Shown here piece by piece: positions 63,041 through 64,000 of a DNA stretch of 64,000 nt (positions within the stretch are counted from its first letter, which is position 1; every line of letters begins with the position of its first letter). A program made the translations under genes and the position numbers. Origin of the DNA: Prauserella aidingensis (lineage in GTDB: Bacteria > Actinomycetota > Actinomycetes > Mycobacteriales > Pseudonocardiaceae); assembly GCF_024171865.1 (NCBI RefSeq), contig NZ_JAMTCN010000015.1, positions 1 to 64,000 of the forward strand, written 5' to 3'. The notes under the pieces are model-generated. The model saw only the letters and a program-made list of their open reading frames with translations, searched no databases and had not been told where the DNA came from.

Positions 63041-64000
63041 TCACTGGCCACTGCCCTGCCGTCGCGCTCCCGCGAGCGCGCCTCCCACCGCGGCCAGGAA
63101 CGTCAGCGAGGCGGCGAGCACCACGATCGGCCCACCGGGCGCCGCCGCGGACCCGAACACGCCGAGCAACACCCCGCCGAAGCCGATGACCAGGGCGGAC
63201 GTCACCCAGTCGCCGAGCTGCATGGCCGAGCTGGCGAACCCGCGTTCCGCCTCGGCTGCGCGCCGCAGCATCAGGACCTGCACCGACGGGAACGCCATAC
63301 CCATCCCGGCGCCGGCGACGACCGCCGCCACGAACGCCACCCATCCGGGGCAGCCCGGCACCGCGACGCAGCCGAACAGCACCACCCCGGTCCCGACCAG
63401 CACGAATCCCGCCCGCACCAGCCGGTCGCGGTCCCAATCGGGGAAGCGGCCCTGCACCGCGGACCCGGCCGACCAGCTCAGCGCCGAGACGGTCAGCGGC
63501 AGGCCCGCGAGCGCGGGCCCGTAGCCGTGCACGCCGGTCATGGTCAGGGGGAGGAACGCCTCCATCCCGGCGAAGGTGCTCGCCAGCAGCGCCCGCGAGC
63601 GCACCAGCCCGCCGAGTCCGCCCCGGTCGGTGAGCGTCCCCGCGGGCAGCAGTCTGCGCAGCGCGAACGCAACCGAGGCCAGCCCCGCCGCGCCGTAGCC
63701 GAGCGCGAGCAGCGACGGGTGCTGCGCGGCCCACGTCAGCGCCGCCACCCCCGCCGCGGCCGTGACGGCGGCGGGGACGCTCGCCACACGGCCCCTCGGC
63801 GGTGGCCGGTACGTCGCGATGCGGCGTGTCACCGGCACCAGCAGACCCAGCCCCACGACGACGAGCGGCACCAGTCCGTGGAACACCCACCGCCAGCCGA
63901 CGGTGTCGGTGACCACCCCGGCGACCGACGGGCCGACCACGGCGGGCAGCACCCAGGCCGCCGCGTTGGCCGCGTAGATCACCGGGCGTTCGGCGTCGGT
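63041..64000 (-). CDS. MFS transporter, C-terminal part (5' end outside window)
   Basis: The frame is open to the right edge; the N-terminus and at least three membrane segments lie outside. The visible part starts near ERPVIYAANAAAWVLPAVVGP, the motif C region of DHA-type drug:H+ antiporters (segment 5), continues GWRWVFHGLVPLVVVG, and has about eight further segments ending in a short Arg/Gln tail. This resembles 14-segment DHA2 exporters, but the count is uncertain because of truncation. Substrate unknown. It lies 48 bases downstream of nothing transcribed toward it and is on the same strand as iscS. Confidence 0.8.
   Translation of the reverse strand, partial: TDAERPVIYAANAAAWVLPAVVGPSVAGVVTDTVGWRWVFHGLVPLVVVGLGLLVPVTRRIATYRPPPRGRVASVPAAVTAAAGVAALTWAAQHPSLLALGYGAAGLASVAFALRRLLPAGTLTDRGGLGGLVRSRALLASTFAGMEAFLPLTMTGVHGYGPALAGLPLTVSALSWSAGSAVQGRFPDWDRDRLVRAGFVLVGTGVVLFGCVAVPGCPGWVAFVAAVVAGAGMGMAFPSVQVLMLRRAAEAERGFASSAMQLGDWVTSALVIGFGGVLLGVFGSAAAPGGPIVVLAASLTFLAAVGGALAGARRQGSGQ

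Overview
The window is a 64-kb piece of a high-GC actinobacterial chromosome. Dense codon use with G/C in third positions, many GTG starts, a WhiG-type sigma factor, an actinobacterial amtB-glnB-glnD operon, a DUF2469 gene between rnhB and yraN, and the cdsA-frr-pyrH-tsf-rpsB and rpsP-khpA-rimM-trmD-rplS-lepB-rnhB blocks all point to Actinomycetia. The overall gene content is most like Pseudonocardiaceae (Saccharomonospora/Amycolatopsis relatives). The genus is an inference; no rRNA or tRNA gene is present to fix it.

Layout. (1) 1-2.1 kb: the tail of an IS5-type transposase, decayed ORF fragments, a tiny Cse60-like gene and a small cupin gene. (2) 2.3-15.2 kb: a benzoate/catechol island. A large ATP-binding LuxR-type regulator and a BenK-type transporter lie downstream of benA-benB and a giant fused benC-FCD-benD gene, all on the minus strand. 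A LysR regulator, catB and catA run divergently. Together they take benzoate through the cis-diol and catechol to cis,cis-muconate and muconolactone; catC is not here. (3) 15.4-19.2 kb: a hypothetical gene, rlmN, a small helical protein, a SAM methyltransferase and a VOC protein. (4) 19.3-23.4 kb: cdsA, frr, pyrH, tsf, rpsB. (5) 23.8-36.5 kb: an M23 peptidase-like protein, then a long minus-strand run (whiG, xerC, dprA, comM, yraN, DUF2469, rnhB, lepB, rplS, trmD, rimM, khpA, rpsP). (6) 35.8-45.5 kb: a TauE-like exporter, a CPBP protease, an amidohydrolase, ffh, the nitrogen-sensing operon amtB-glnB-glnD with a GlnR-like box and three hairpins after glnD, and an RlmA-like methyltransferase. 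(7) 45.6-54.2 kb: a FhuF-like protein, then a purine-degradation cluster: allantoicase, allantoinase, an XRE-cupin regulator, a hydroxypyruvate isomerase-like gene, an unusual thiamine-binding-like/HTH regulator, OHCU decarboxylase, HIU hydrolase, urate oxidase and an NCS2 purine permease. These cover urate to ureidoglycolate. (8) 54.2-64 kb: a frameshifted UdgX gene, a hypothetical gene, a core-MetE-like protein, a hydrolase/TetR/acyl-CoA synthetase group, two inverted arrays of a 21-bp repeat, mnmA, a cysteine desulfurase and a truncated MFS transporter.

The most unusual items are the single 930-codon frame joining BenC, a GntR-type FCD ligand domain without its DNA-binding half, and BenD; the thiamine-binding-like/HTH_22 regulator beside the urate genes, with neighbouring promoters that look leaderless; the inverted 21-bp repeat arrays; the triple hairpin after glnD; and the single-base frameshift in udgX. 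Most start sites were moved from the longest open frame to an internal start with a ribosome binding site or a 1-4 bp gene overlap.
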